Source: Micractinium sp. NFX-FRZ
Lineage: Eukaryota; Chlorophyta; Trebouxiophyceae; Chlorellales; Chlorellaceae
Reading direction: 5' to 3'
Assembly: GCA_029339195.1 (NCBI GenBank)
Contig: JAPTJF010000205.1
Coordinates: forward strand, 38,352-102,351
Length of the DNA stretch: 64,000 bases
Shown: positions 47,902 to 60,400 of the stretch, in pieces
How positions within the stretch are numbered: the stretch's first letter is position 1
How the letters are laid out: each line of letters starts with the position of its first letter
Notes under the pieces: model-generated
The model's input: only the letters and a program-made list of their open reading frames with translations
Told to the model about the DNA's origin: nothing
Databases searched by the model: none
Made by a program: the position numbers and the translations under genes

Positions 47902-50900
47902 CTAGCAAACCCGGTGTTGCACTGTGCACTCCCCTCCACTGCTTGTATACAATCTCACATCGTTCACGCGCCAGAAGACGCCCACTTCTGCGGACACAGC
48001 TGCGGGGCCGCCCGCCGGCGGGCTTGCCGGGGCGTCAGGCGGGGGCGCTGCCGCCTTTGGGGCCGCCGCTGTGCCAGCCACCGCTGCTGGCTCGGTCAGA
48101 AGCGCAGCAGGAGCTGCGGGCTGCCCTTGGCCGCTGCCGCCCTGCTGCTGCTGCTGCCCGCCCCGCGGTGGCGGTGGGCTGCCAAAACCCTCGCTGTCGC
48201 TTGCAGCCTCATCCTCGGAGCGGAAGTTGAAGCGTGCCAGGCCCGCCAGCAGCTGCTGCCTCACCTTGTCAGACATCCCCTGCATCTTGCCAGACTGCCC
48301 GCCTGCCTCCAGCGCCTGCCGTGCCTTGCGTGCCTCGCGGGGGCTGACATACGCTGGGCGGTGCTGCTCCTGCTGCTGCTGCTCCTCCTGCTCCCCGCGC
48401 TGCCTCACACACCGCTTGTCAGTGTCCTCTTCCCCTGGCTCCGACGGCGCACGCTTGCTGCCCACCGCCGCCGAGCGGTGCTGCCGGCTGCCCACCGGGT
48501 GCAGCTTGTGCCCGCCGTGCTTGAGCTTGTAAGCCAGCTCGTCAGCGGGGTTGCTGAAGCGCGGCGGGACAGGTGCTCGCACCGCTGCCGCTGCGGGCGC
48601 CGGGATTGCGGCTGCCACTGACGCGGTGGCAGCAAGCTGGCTGGTTTGAAGAGGCAGCGGTGGCGGCGGCACTGCGCCAGGGCCACAGATGGCAGGAGGC
48701 AGAGAGCCGGCTGCGCCGGGTGGGGGCGGGGGCGGGGGCGGCGGTGCCGGACCGGGAGCGCCACGGGGGCGGCTGCCAGGCGGGGGCGGAGGCGGGGGCG
48801 GGGGTGCCGGGCCAGGAGCGCCATGGAGGCGGCCGCCAGGCGGGGGCGGAGGTGGGGGCGGGGGTGCCGGCCCGGGAGCGCCACGGTTGCGGCCGCCAGG
48901 TGGGGGAGGAGGCGGGGGCGGGGCCGCAGGCGCTGCTGCTCCGGCAGCGATGGGCACGGTCCAGGCGGGCGAGTGGAAGGGGCCCATGGAGGCAGCAGGC
49001 GGAGCCGGCGGTGCCTGCAGTGAGAGGGGGGCAAGCCGCAGGTTGGACCGTTTGATCATTCGACTGCAATGAGGAAGGTTGTTACTGTGGCATGACGAAA
49101 CATCTCTGCTGTCATTACGGCACCACGCCTCCCTGGCAGCCCTGGCCCAGCCCCATGCTCCCCAACCCGCCCCAACGGTCCTGCTTCAAGCCGCACCTGC
49201 ACTTGCAGCAGTGCCAGCGCCTGCGGCAGCCCCTCGGGGCCAACGTCCAGAAGCAGCATCCCCTGATCTCTGCTGAGGGCCGCATGCTCCAGCTGCAGCT
49301 TGTTCTGCCGCTCCATCAGCTCCCGTGCCATTGCCCGCTGGGCATCTGTCAGCCCACGCTGGGCTGGCTGCGCCCGCTGCTGCTGCTGCAGCTCCTGCTG
49401 CAGCTCCTGCATCTGCTGTTGCTGCTGCTGTTGCACCCCCAGAACGCCCTCCAGCTGCTGCTGCACCCCTGTCGTGGCCACCTGCAAGATAGCCACGCCG
49501 GAGGCCACGCGTTCCAGCTGCCCGCCCACGCTGAGGGTCAGCTTGCCCAGCCCCCCCGCCACGCCGTCCACCTGCGCCGTCACCTGGGCATGGTGCCGCA
49601 GCTGCTGTGCGCTCTGCGCCGCCTGCTCCTGCTGCAGCCGCTCTACGCCGACGCGCATGCGATGCGCGTGTTCCGCCTGCTGCATGCACACGCTGACGCC
49701 CACCTTGCCGCACATGGACAGCAGCCTGTCGCACATGGTGACCAAGCCTGGAAGGGTGGGAGCAGGAAGGGCGGCACATTGCGGGGTGAGAACTGGCACT
49801 ATAAAGTGGGCATGCAACTGGCAGGCAAGCAGGCTGCCAGGTTGGCGGGGGTGGGTGGTGGGTAGGCTGCCAGGTGGGCGGGCACGGGTGGCAGGGAGGC
49901 TGCCAGGTGGACCGGTGGCAGGGAGGCTGGCAGGTTGTGTTGATACACAAGCAAGGCAAGCACCTCATGCCTGCCCCGGCCCGCAGAGGCGGATGGTCAT
50001 GCACCTCATTGCTTCCCTGCCCAGTCCCCTCCTCAGCCTCTGCTGTCCCACCTTGGCGGCGCGTCAGGGAGGCAGCTGTGAGCATGGTGGGTCCAAAGGT
50101 CTGCAGCCAGCTCAGGTCCTGGACTGCAGGTGGGACGGGTCCGGCGGCGGCGGGCGCGTCCAGGGCAGCGCCGATGATGCCCAGGGGGGACATGGACGTG
50201 GCCAGCCTGATGGTGTCCTTGGCCTCCTCAGAGATGAGCTCACCCAGGAACTCGAAAATGATGGCGGCTGCGGGGAGGAAACACAGCATAGGGGGCAGGG
50301 GCTGGTGAAGGTGGGAGACAGGGCCAGGGGAGCAGCGCCTTGGGCAAGCAGGCGGGCACACAAGGATGCCCGACACAGGGCGGCATGGACAGGGGCGACC
50401 TGCCTCCTCAACACAAGCCTTGGTGGGTGGTTGGGTGGCCCATGCGACGTCTAGAAAGACATTGCCGTTCACTGCCTCAAAACAACCCCAGTCCCCACAG
50501 CTGCCGCACGTGCCCCGGCTCACCTTGGGTTGGGTTGACCAGCGCAGCGTCCAGCGCCGCCTGCACCGAGTCGATGGTGCAGGCAGTGGGCCCGAGGCCC
50601 AGCGCCCGCCACAAGTGCACCACCTCCGCCAGCGGGCGCTCGCGCAGCAGCCTATACATGCGGCCGGCCGCTGTGCGCAGCAGCGGCTCCACACCCTCCG
50701 CCATGGCGCTCAGGCGGGAGCCGGCTGCAGGGGTGGAGGACGAGAGTAGCAAGGTGAGTTGTACGGGCGGCAGCGGGGAGGGGAGGTTGCAAGCCAGAGC
50801 ACTTGCGCGCCCTGCCGGCAACAATAGCAGTGCCCCACAAGGAGCAACCAACCAAGCATGCGGCACCGCAACAACTTACAAAAGGGGCGGTGACTGCAGT

Positions 50901-52154
50901 GCAAACTCACCCAGACTGCTAGTCCAGCTCTCCCACACAACAGGCACCACTGCCACATTTACTCACTCTCACCCTAGGAGCAAACGAGAGGTGCCAGCTC
51001 CAGCACCCAACAGGCCCCAACCACCTTGCAGCCCGCGCCGGCCCAGCACCTACCTGGCACGTTCTCCTTCTCCATCCCTCGCATCGTCTCCACGGCAGCA
51101 AACGCCAGGCGCAGCACCCGCGTGTTGCCCACCTGCGAGCGGTGGTGAACACCAGGGCAGGCAGCTGGGTGGAAAGTCGTTCAGCATGTCATTGAGGGAG
51201 GCTGTGAGCGAGCACGGCGGCAGCGCAGGCGTGCCCAGTCGGGCGCAAGGCACAGTGCACATGCAGCGCCGGCGTGCGCGAGGGCGCAAACAAACCGTGG
51301 CCCCTACCCCACCGCATACCCTGGCTTGCCTTCTTCCCAACCCCAGAGCCGCTCCCCGCCCTCCCCTGGCCCTCCCCGCCCTCCCCTGCCCTGCCCCATG
51401 CATGCTTGCCTGCACAGGCACGCACGGGAAGCCCTCGCGCCCCAGCTTCAGGTGCTTCTTCAAGTGCTTTCCCTGCACTGCCGTCATCTTCTTTGTGCAC
51501 AAGCGGCCAAGCCTACGGGTGAACTTCTCCAGCAGGGCGGGGTAGAGGCGCAGGTGCTCTGGCTGGAGCACTGTGTGCACTGCGGCCAGCTCACGCAGCT
51601 GCTCCTCCAGCAGCCCCCGCACTGCCACTCCCAGCGCGTCGCCGCCACAGGCCTTGATGCTGCTGCGTATGTTTTCGGCAGCAGTTGAGACTGCCTTGTT
51701 GAAGGCCTCGTGCTGCTCACGGAAGGCGGTATCAAAGTCCTGCAGGAAGAGGGCAGGGATTGATCGGGGTGGCAGAATGGGTGGATGGGCTGCAATTGTG
51801 GGTGCAAGGCACCGCAACCTGTCGGGCGGCACGATTAAGCAGCTGGCAGGCGGGCAGGCAGGCAGGCAGGAGGTGGGTGCTGGTCACATTTGCGATAAGG
51901 GCAGCATCTGCGGGGACGTGAGGCTCAGAGGGAACGCCACTGCAGAATGCAGGAGCAGCTGGGTGCTGCGCAAGGCGAGCCCGGGCGGCGGGCTGCGGCG
52001 GGGGCGGTGCCGGCGCAGCAGTTGAGACCGCCCGACAGCGGCGCTCTTTCAAGGTGCCCACCTGCGGCTCCCTCAGCGCATCCTCCCTCAGCTCAGGCCT
52101 GAGCGTCGCGGGCAGGCGCTGGGCGCCCCGCCCTGCGTTGTGGTGTTGTGCCAT
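47902..52154 (-). CDS. Unidentified proline-rich protein with coiled coil
   Basis: No family recognised. Exons: 52062-52154, 51410-51739, 51054-51132, 50524-50724, 50052-50267, 49197-49747, 47902-49014, all in phase, giving 860 aa. The N-terminal half is helical (FREQHEAFNKAVSTAAENI, LPALLEKFTRRLGRLCTKK-like segments). The middle holds a Gln-rich coiled coil (QQQQQQQMQELQQELQQQQR). The C-terminal exon carries proline runs in 20-residue repeats, then FSNPADELAYKLKHG, an acidic/basic region and an Ala/Pro-rich tail. Proline runs of this type bind profilin or SH3 domains in formins and WASP proteins, but I see no FH2 or clear WH2 domain, so a cytoskeletal role is only a guess. The last acceptor (CTCACTGCAG) is chosen because it is in phase; reading on without splicing stops at 49056. 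Intron 51133-51409 would be GC-AG. It is divergent with the next gene. Confidence 0.6.
48721..48930. repeat. 60-bp minisatellite encoding polyproline units
   Basis: Three full 60-bp units (48721-48780, 48781-48840, 48841-48900) and half of a fourth. On the minus strand each encodes about nine prolines followed by GGR and GAPGPA. Units differ by a few bases. Expected to vary in copy number. Confidence 0.9.
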
Positions 52155-52515
52155 CGAGGCTGCTGCAGGCAGGCGGAGCTCTAGGGCATTGTGAGACTTG
52201 CTCTAGGTGTGTGAGAGTCGTGCGAGATTTAAGCGAGGCACAACGCCACGGTTGAGCAGACGTGCACAGTGCCTGCTGTGCTCCGCAGCGACATGAGGAT
52301 TTTTTAAGCCTGCCGGTCGAGACCAGGGGTAGGACATCTCTGGAAGCATCCTAGTGCGCCTCTGCTGAGCGCGCCGCTGCCAGGTTCGCCCTGCCTTGCG
52401 GCCTTCCGAGCCAGCAAACAGCGCTGGCAGCCTCCTCGGCCAGCATTCCTGGGCCTCGGCGCGCCGCCAGACCGTATTTATCAACATCAGCTCGCAGCAG
52501 GCGGTGCAGAGGCAG
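52155..52515. promoter_or_regulatory. Divergent promoter region between two unidentified genes
   Basis: 361 bp between ATG 52154 (minus) and ATG 52516 (plus). No TATA box is evident. The plus frame is open upstream of 52516 to about 52396 but has no earlier ATG. Confidence 0.45.
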
Positions 52516-55500
52516 ATGGCGGAGTCCACGCCACCGCCGCCGCCGCGGCTGGAACTGTTACTGGACACGCCGGACACCGAGGGCATGCAGGCGACTCCTG
52601 AGGCCGGCAGCAGCATGACGAGTGACAGCAGCACCTCTGAGTCGCCAGGCGTGGACAGCAGAGGCCAGTATGACAGCGGCGGCGGCAGCTGGAGCCGCCG
52701 GGGCGGCGGTGGCAGCACCCACAGCAGGAGCGCCGCTAACAGTGGCAGCAGCCGCGCCCCCCAGACAGAGCATCCCTTCAGGCACCAGCAATGCCCTGTA
52801 CATCCACGTGCAGCGCCTGCTGGAGCGGCACTGGCGGCCGACAGAGACGACATCCCTGCAGCCAGCTGGCGCCACTCTGCAGCGGCAGCACCCACCGCAG
52901 CACCTGCCCTTTTGGGTACCGCAAGCAGCTCCCCGCCCCCCAGCCAGCAGCAGCAGGATTGGCAGATGATGCTGGCAGAAGCGGCCGAGAAGTGGAAGCT
53001 GCGGTGCCAGCAGGCAGAGCAGGAGAATGCGCGACTGGCAGCAGATGCAGCGAGCCAGGCGGCTGAAGGCGCGCGCCAGCAAGAGGAGCTGAAGGAGCAG
53101 TATGAGGCGCAGCTGAGGCAGCCGCGGAGGAACTATGAGGCGCAGCTACGGGTCGCGCAGCAGTTCATAAGCGAGCTGCAGCAGCAGGCAACAGAACGAG
53201 AGGCTGCGCTGCAGCAGGAGCAGCAGCGCAACAGCGAGCTGGAGCAGCAAGCAGCAGCACGAGAGGCTAAGTACCAGCAGCATGTCGCCGACCAACAGGC
53301 GCAGCTAGCGGAAGCACACACGCAGAACAGCCGGCTGTGGCGGCTGCTGGAAGAGAGGGTGCAGCTGGGCGCAGGGCAGCAGCTCCCCTGCAGGCTGCAG
53401 GCAGAGGCAGGGCACAACAGCACGCTGCAGGCGGCTGCAGCGGCTGCTGTGCCCGGGGGCACACTGGCGCTGCGTGGCATGGCTGCTGCACGCACACCTC
53501 GGACGGCTGCGATGCACGTGCCGCAGGTGCGAGAGTGGCTACTTGTCCTCTAAGTTTGTCTAGGGCCGGCACGTGACGGGTTGCGGCTCCGTCATGGTAG
53601 TGGCTCTCCTGCAATCCTGCAATCCTGAATGCGCTGCCCCCGCCCCCCTGCCTTCCTCCTTGGTCACGCCCGCACCCGGACCTTGTCCGTGCAGTGCCTG
53701 CCGCTTACCACATCCCTGCATTTCCCGCCTGCCACCTCCTCTCAGGCCCCATCCTCCGCGGCGCTCTCCAAGCAGCCGGCAGCGGCTGACGAGGCCACCT
53801 CCCTAGCAGCCCAGCAGCCGCCGCCGGCCGGCAGGGCGGGGTTTGCATCCAAGATGCCAACTCCCGCGGCAGCAGTGCCGCACCAGCAGGCGGACGTGGC
53901 TGGTGAGGCCACAGCCCTGGCTGCTGAGCAAGCGGCGCCTGGTGACGCTGCACAGTGGGAGCTGGTGGCGTCCCCAGAGCCGCCTGCCAGGGGAGAGCCG
54001 AGTGAGCCGAGCGGGCGGCACATACCTGCTGCCAGCCATGCAGCCGCAGCGCGCAGCAGCGTCTCGGGCCGGGCAGTTGCTGCGGAGCAGCGCGCGGTGT
54101 TGTGGCCCCAACCTGCTGCTGCCACAGGGGCCAGCGGCGCCGCCACAGCTGTGACCCCTGGCGGGTCTGAGCGCCCTGCTCGCGCCAGCAGCTCAGGCAG
54201 CACCGGAGGTGGCGGCAGCACCACCTGCACATCAGGCAGCGCCGCCGCCACCGGCAGCAGCAGCAGCAGCAGCAGCAGCGGGCCGACCCGCATTGCAGCT
54301 AGCACCCGCACGGCAGGCACCAGCGCCAGTAACGCCGTAACCACTACGCCAAGCGCGGCGCTCAGGGTGAGAATGGAGGATTTGAGGCGAGCGAGCATTC
54401 CCAAACGCACGCTGCCTGGCTGAAGGATGCAGATGCAATTGCCGAAGGTGGAGCTGCTCCCAGCTATCGTTGCTCTAAGAACACTTGTGCCTGCGCCCAT
54501 CCTGTGTTGGTCGCTGCAGGCCATGCATTTGCAGCCGCCCTTCCAGAAGGACCGCAGCAGCGAGGCGTACTGGGACGCCGTGAGTGGCGCCTATCGGCTT
54601 ACCCCACAGGTGAGGTGTGTATGCGGGGGATACAGCTGCTGAGAGCTGCTGCGTGGATGTGCAGTTTGCACCCATGGGGTGCTGCCGTGAGCCCGCCCGC
54701 CCACAGCCCAAGCATGCCGTGGCTGCTGCCAATGCCGAACTCCCGCTATGGCCCGAATCCTGAGCCTGCCATGCCTGCTGCCCGTACCTGCAGGCTGTGG
54801 TGGTGCTGCTGCCCTCCAGGGAGCCTCCTGCTGAGGAGGACAAAACGGTGGAGGGCGTCCTGCGCAGGAGTGGACCCCTGGCTGAGCTCATGTACGACAA
54901 GGACTCGATCCACATGCGGCTGATGCTGGGCATTCCAGACCCGTCCCGCCCCGGGTCATACGGCTTCAAGCAGCTCCTGCAGTTTGCGGGCAAGAACCTG
55001 GTGAGTGGGTGCGGGGCAACAAATGCAGGTGGCTGTGGCTGGTGGCCGGCATGGCAGCGGCTGGTGGCAGCGGCAGCGGCTGCGGCAGCGGCTGCGGCAG
55101 CGGCAGCGGCAGCGGTTGGTGGCAGTGGCAGATGTTCTGGCAAGCAGGCTGCTTGGCAGATGGGTGTGCTGGTGGTTTGCGAGCAAAGGAGGTGCATGCT
55201 TTGCATCAAGAAAGGGCCGCTCTGCTGCCTGTGCCGGTAGGCTGATGTGGCCTCCTTTTAGTCTAGCTGCTTTGCCCGGACTGAACCCTCTCTCCTTCCA
55301 CCACCTGCCTGGTGCCCTGCTCAGTTGGCCTCCTTTGTTCCTGCACCCCTCGCCTGCCCACTCTCCCTTCACCCTGCGTCTCCCCCCGCTGCGCACCCAA
55401 CCACTTGTCACGGCCCAGCGCCCTCCCTTCATGTTCATTGTTCAACCCTTCGTTACTGATCCCTTGCCACTCTCCGCTGCCATGCACTGTGCGTTGATGC

Positions 55501-56233
55501 CATGCACTGTGCGTTGATGCCCAACACCGCAGTTTTGGATCCCCTCTTGCAGTGCACGGTGCGGCAAAACCTCATGGAAAATTTCACCGACTCGGATCGG
55601 ATCTCGCCCAAGAGGCAAACTCACATACGCTCCCTTGCATCCCCTCCCCCGCTTCTCCTCTTCCATGCGCAGTACCTGACGGTGCGCTACGCCATCAGCC
55701 AGGCCTGCGAGCTGGTGCTGCAGCAGGTGGACAGCTTCCTGTGCCGGCTGGTGGAGGTGCATGTGGCCGCGGACATGTACACCTGCATGTACCAGCAGCA
55801 GCAGGAGCCCGGGGGCGAGCTGTACCCGGCAGAGGCAGCCATCCCCTGGGTGCCGCCCCAGGAGGCCCAGCGCGGCTCCCTGGTCTTCACCATCTCGGTG
55901 TCCGACAGCCAGCTGAAGAAGGCGGGCGTGGGCGGCCGTGCGCAGGCGTGGCGCGAGGCCGCAGCAGCCTGCATCCGCAGCGGGGGTGTGACGGGCGCAA
56001 GCCTCACCCACAGCTGCAGCTGGCGACCGCTGATGCAGCTGCTGACAGCTCATGGTTTCACCACCAACGAGCAGCTGGGCACGGCGTGGTGGTCGGTGGC
56101 GCTGCGCACGCTGGGCGTGCTGAGCCGCCTGCAGAAGCACTGCCAGTTCCGGGTGTGCCTGGGCCCGCTGGACAGCAACAGCTTCGTCCCCGTGTCCACC
56201 AACTTTGATCCCAAGCAGCGCAAGGGCCGCTGA
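52516..56233 (+). CDS. Unidentified protein: coiled coil plus conserved-looking C-terminal domain
   Basis: No family recognised. Exons 52516-53526, 53746-54366, 54520-54609, 54794-55000 and 55673-56233 are all phase 0 and give 829 aa. Residues 1-150 are Ser/Gly/Pro-rich and probably disordered. Residues about 155-295 form a long coiled coil (EKWKLRCQQAEQENARLAAD, EQYEAQLRQ, QQFISELQQQATEREAALQ). Residues 338-545 are low-complexity Ala/Ser/Thr. From 546 the composition becomes that of a folded domain (FQKDRSSEAYWDAVSGAYRL, DKDSIHMRLMLGIPDPSRPG, YLTVRYAISQACELVLQQVD, GTAWWSVALRTLGVLSRLQKH). The domain ends at FDPKQRKGR. ATG 52516 is the first ATG in frame. The join of 55000 to 55673 skips an alternative acceptor near 55551 that gives no long frame. 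Confidence 0.6.
55481..55520 (+). repeat. Perfect 20-bp tandem direct repeat
   Basis: CATGCACTGTGCGTTGATGC occurs twice in a row (55481-55500, 55501-55520) in the last intron of the coiled-coil gene, with a third partial match (TGCACGGTGCG) near 55553. Confidence 0.85.
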
Positions 56234-56757
56234 GGGCTCAACCCGGCGGGAGCGTGTGCTGCGCCCCTGCCGCTGCCCCCACGCGCTCTGGTGTTATGCC
56301 GCTCTTCTATGGAAATGCCAGCCTTGTGTGAAATCTGCAAAACGTGAATGTGCACTGAGGACACGGGGATTTGAGCAGGAGTGTGTGACGATGAGGACCA
56401 GTGCACCGTGCAAGGGACGCAGATGTTCAAAAGTGAACAGTACGCAGCTGGCCGGGGGTCCAGCCGCTGCAGCAGCGTAATCATTGCGCTGGCAAGGCGG
56501 GCAGCAGGCTGCGCCATGGGTTGGTGCTGGCAGAACGCTGGACTGTATTGAGCGCAGACTCCTCAAAATACTGCTGTAGCTTCGTCGTCAGTGCTATGCG
56601 TTGCTGGCTGTGAAGTGTTACTGAATTTTCCTGGGGGCAGCATGCGGGGCGCGTGCTGGGTGGTGGGCATGCTGAGCGGCGGGGCAGCAGGCAGCCTGTA
56701 CGGCCACGCACACCGGTCACGTTGCTGTTGCCTTGCATCGCTTACTTGCCCATAGCC

Positions 56758-57489
56758 ATGCGGTTTCTAGCGGCGGTGCGACAAACCCTGGCTGCCAAAC
56801 ATGCTCCTGCACCTGAACAGCTCTGCCGTCCGTTGCCCAGCTTGCGATCGAGCTGCAGCACGCCGGATATCATCCGAATGCATGTGATCAGCGACGACGG
56901 GCCGCCGAGCGCCTTCTGGTAGGGCCCCCTCAACCGCCAGCGCACACTGTCGAAGCTGCCGTCTGCTAGGGTGCTTCAATCATTCAAGGAGGTAAATAGG
57001 GTGCGCCTCGTGATGCCGGAGCTTCCACACGACAGGGTTGGCCCACTTGCCCTGGCGGCCGCCTGCGGGGCCGCCCTGCCGGCGGGGCGACCCCATCTGT
57101 TGAGGAGGGACGGCACAGGGCTGCCCACCCAGCCTGGGCAGTCTTATCTCAAGCCCCAGCTGTACCTCATGCCGTTCCTGACTCTAGGAGGACGTTACCT
57201 CGCTGCTGCAGGGCTGACCACCTGCTTACGCATCCATTGCGCCTGTGCGCTCGCCGGCAGCTTCCTTCCTTCCTTCCTGGCACAGGTGACCGCCACAGTT
57301 GGTGTGGCGTGCCCTGCCCATCCTGTCCTGCCCACCAAGCACTTCGAAGCAGGTTCTTTCCGGGTATGCTTCTTAGGCCTCATACTGCTGCCTAGCAGGG
57401 CAGCTGGGGGCGCTCAGCCCAGGCAGGCAATAGGCAACATCCCCTTCCCCCTTCCGTGCATGGTGCTGAGACTGCTGCGTTTGTGTTGA
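56758..57489 (+). pseudogene. Possible decayed reading frame interrupted by TAG
   Basis: From ATG 56758 a frame runs 54 codons to a TAG at 56920-56922, then stays open in the same frame to 57489. The residues across the stop read naturally (IIRMHVISDDGPPSAFW, stop, GPLNRQRTLSKLPSARVLQSFKE), then become less protein-like. A splice donor (AAGGAG-GTAAAT) follows the FKE segment. It could be a pseudogene remnant, an exon with an unrecognised intron, or chance. No family is recognised. Confidence 0.3.
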
Positions 57490-60400
57490 CATGTACAGGC
57501 TTTGCCCTGCCTTCCGCTCTTGGTACAAGAGCTGTTGGTGGGGGTCAAGCTGCCAGGAGCGGGCGCAGCGGTAGCAGGAGCACGTGGGCAGCAGTAGGTG
57601 GGCGGGCTTCTTTCCCCCTTCCTTCCTGTTACACCGTGTGCGTCTCAAGAGAGGTGACGGTCCCGGGCTGTATGCAGCGGTGGCGTGCTCATCTGCTCTT
57701 AAAGTCTGAGCCCATGCCAGCTGCGCATGCACAGCTTCAAGTCCTGCCATGACTGCCCACCTTGAAGGTTGTGCCCCCGCCACAGAACATGCACAACTTT
57801 GGGTGGTGCCTTCACTGCCCCACCTGCCTGCCCACCTGTGGCTGAGCTCAAGGCATCTCACTCTGCCCCTCGAAGGCCAGCACACCGCGCCCCCCTCTGC
57901 CGCAGGAATTCCTTGATTCAGTGTGCCGCCTTCGCGCAGGCCGAGGGGGCGGGTGCAACACACAGGCGGGTGGCTCGCTGAGGCGCTGCCCTGCCTGGCA
58001 CATGGCTCACGGTGCGTGTGCATGGGCTGGTTACGCTGCTGAGTGTGTGCGCATGTGCTTACTTCCCGCGAGTCCATGGGCTGCTTGTCCACGTGCCAGC
58101 CAGCCTGCCAGCTCAGCGCATCCGCACAAACGGCCTGCTCCTGCACACCTGCTCCTGCCTGCCGCTCTTTCCCCAGGCACCTAAGCACACGAGAGACGTG
58201 CTGAGCAGTATGTCCTTTACCCGGTAGCAGGGCGATGCCTTTACCACTGCCGTGTTGCAGCAGGCGCCCCAGCTGCTGGCGCTGGACGCGCTCGCCAGGT
58301 GCTTGCTTGCGGCTCTTCGCGCATACTTGCTGCAAACGTTGCACATGCTTGAGGGCCACTCATTGGAGTGGTGCTGATGCGTGCGCTGACAGCAGGCTGG
58401 AAGTGCTGCTCTGCTGATCGCCTCGTGCCCGGCTGCCCTGCCAGCCCTGACCTCAAACTGCCCGCCTGCCTTCTTGCCAGCGCACGCCGCCCTCCTTCCT
58501 CCGTTCTTATGATGCAGCTGGTGCCGGAGTTCACAGCTGAAGCCCTGCAATGGCAAAGTCCCTGTACGCATACTTATGTGCTCACGTGCTAAATATACCC
58601 CACCTGCCTGCCTCCCCCTTCTCTGCAGCTGGTGCTGGAGTGCTTCCCTGCGCGGCAGCAGGCGCTGCTGTCCCAGCTGGAGGCGCACCCCGCCCAGCAG
58701 TTTGCCTTCCTCAGAAGCCTGGTGGCGCTGCACCAGGAGCAGCAGCAGCAGGCGGCAGTGGGCGGGGGCGGGGCCGCGGGTGCAGGAGCCTCGCTGAAGG
58801 TGTGGGTTTGGGTGGGCAGATGATGGGTGATGAACTGTGGCCTCGTGTCTACAGCAGGAGTAAGCATGAACGGGAAGTGTGCTTGATATGCTGAGGAGCC
58901 AGCTGTGCTGTATGGAATCTGTCTCCTTTGCTTGGACGCTGCCTTGCTTCCCTGCTTGTCAAAGCAGAGCCGATCATAGCTGCTTGTAGAAGATCGTCTC
59001 TGTTTACACCGGCGCCCCCAAATGCTGGATGCTGCTCCCCCCGGGCTGCAGGCCGCGGGCGCCGCCCCCCAGCTGGCGGGCCTGCTGGGCGACATGCGGG
59101 TGGCCAACACCTACCTGCGCCTGCTCTGCCAGTACGAGCCGCGCTCATGTGGGGCCTGCTGCGCCTGCTGAGCTGCTGCTGCGCTGCAGCCGCTCCTGTG
59201 CAGCCTGCATGTCGCCCAGTGCTTGTGCCTGTCTACCGCCCTGCCTGTGCCATCCCTACTGGCACAGCACCCCTACAAACATTTGTGTCCACCCTTCCTG
59301 CAGTGCTGCCCTACCTGCAAGCGCATGATGCCTATGGGGTGGATGAGTGCCTGCAGTGCTGCCTGGAGCACCGCGTACAGGTGGGGGTGGGGGCGGGCTG
59401 GGGGGGTTGCAGGCTGGCAGTGCCAGGGGAGCTGGGGTGCCCGGGTAGGAGTGAGCTGTCAGGGGGGTGGAGGATGCAGCTGTGCAACCAGGCCACTGCC
59501 TGCCTCAGCCCCATGTGTTGGGTGAGAGCAGCTGCAGAGGGGCCGTGCCAACAGCCAGCGTGATTAGTGAAGTGCCATCCACGCAGGGATGCAGGCTGTG
59601 CGCCTTGAGTGTGCCGCTGCTTCTCGTGCCCAGGCCCTCCCTTCAGCGCCCCCCTCCTCCCACTGCCGGCGCCGCCACACCCTGCCCCCTCCTGACTTGG
59701 GGTCCTGTCGCCCATTGCTCACCCCTTCTTTGCCCCCCCACCCCCCGCCCCGCCCTTGCCCCAGGACGGCGCCGCCTTCCTGCTGGAGCGGCGTGGCGAC
59801 GTGCACAGCGCGCTCAAAATCTACATACAGACGCTGGACAGAGCCAACCGGGCGCTGGTGCAGGCGGTGCGGGCGGGGCAGCTGGACCTGGCGGGCACTG
59901 CAGCGGCGGCGCTGGTGGCAGCAGAGGCCGACGGCTGCGGCGGCTTGGCCGCCAAGGCTCGGCACGGCGGCGCAGCTGTCGCGCTCATGCGCACACGGCC
60001 TGGGCTGCTGCAACGGGGCGGAGGGCCCAGCAGCAGCGGTGCGGCTGCCGCTGCAGCGGCCTTGTTGGGCACCAGCCTGCCGCCGCCACGCGAGCTGCAG
60101 GCGGCACGGGACGCCCAGGGCAGCGCGGTGGCCATGTGCCTCAGGCAAGCAAGTCTGGGCGGTTGCATTGTCTTTGATCGGTTGCACGCTCGTGAACACG
60201 CACTCATTTTGTTGCTGCGCCAAACGTGCCTGTGCTGCTGCCTGCTACGGTCAGCCGCAGCAGAGGCTGACGCTGAACCCCGCCTGGCCGCGTCCCTCTG
60301 CACTCATGTGCTCCCCTGCGCTCCCTGGAACGTACCTGCAGGTACTTTGACGACCGGGTGGCACTGGAGGCTGCTTCCGCCGCTGGCGGGCTGTCCTACC

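Noticed and set aside
48689..49072. Plus-strand Gly-rich frame over the 60-bp repeat
   Set aside because: A pure antisense reading of the polyproline repeat; the minus exon is in phase with six other exons.
49056..49197. Reading the 551-nt exon of the proline-rich gene on to a stop at 49056, making two separate genes
   Set aside because: A strong donor (CAG-GTGCGG) and a pyrimidine-rich acceptor (49015-49016) join the two parts in phase, so one gene is simpler; cDNA could still overturn this.
60160..60300. Idea that the VPS8 copy is a functional truncated paralogue
   Set aside because: The nonsense codon, frameshifted exon, destroyed acceptor and absent promoter and N-terminus together argue against it.
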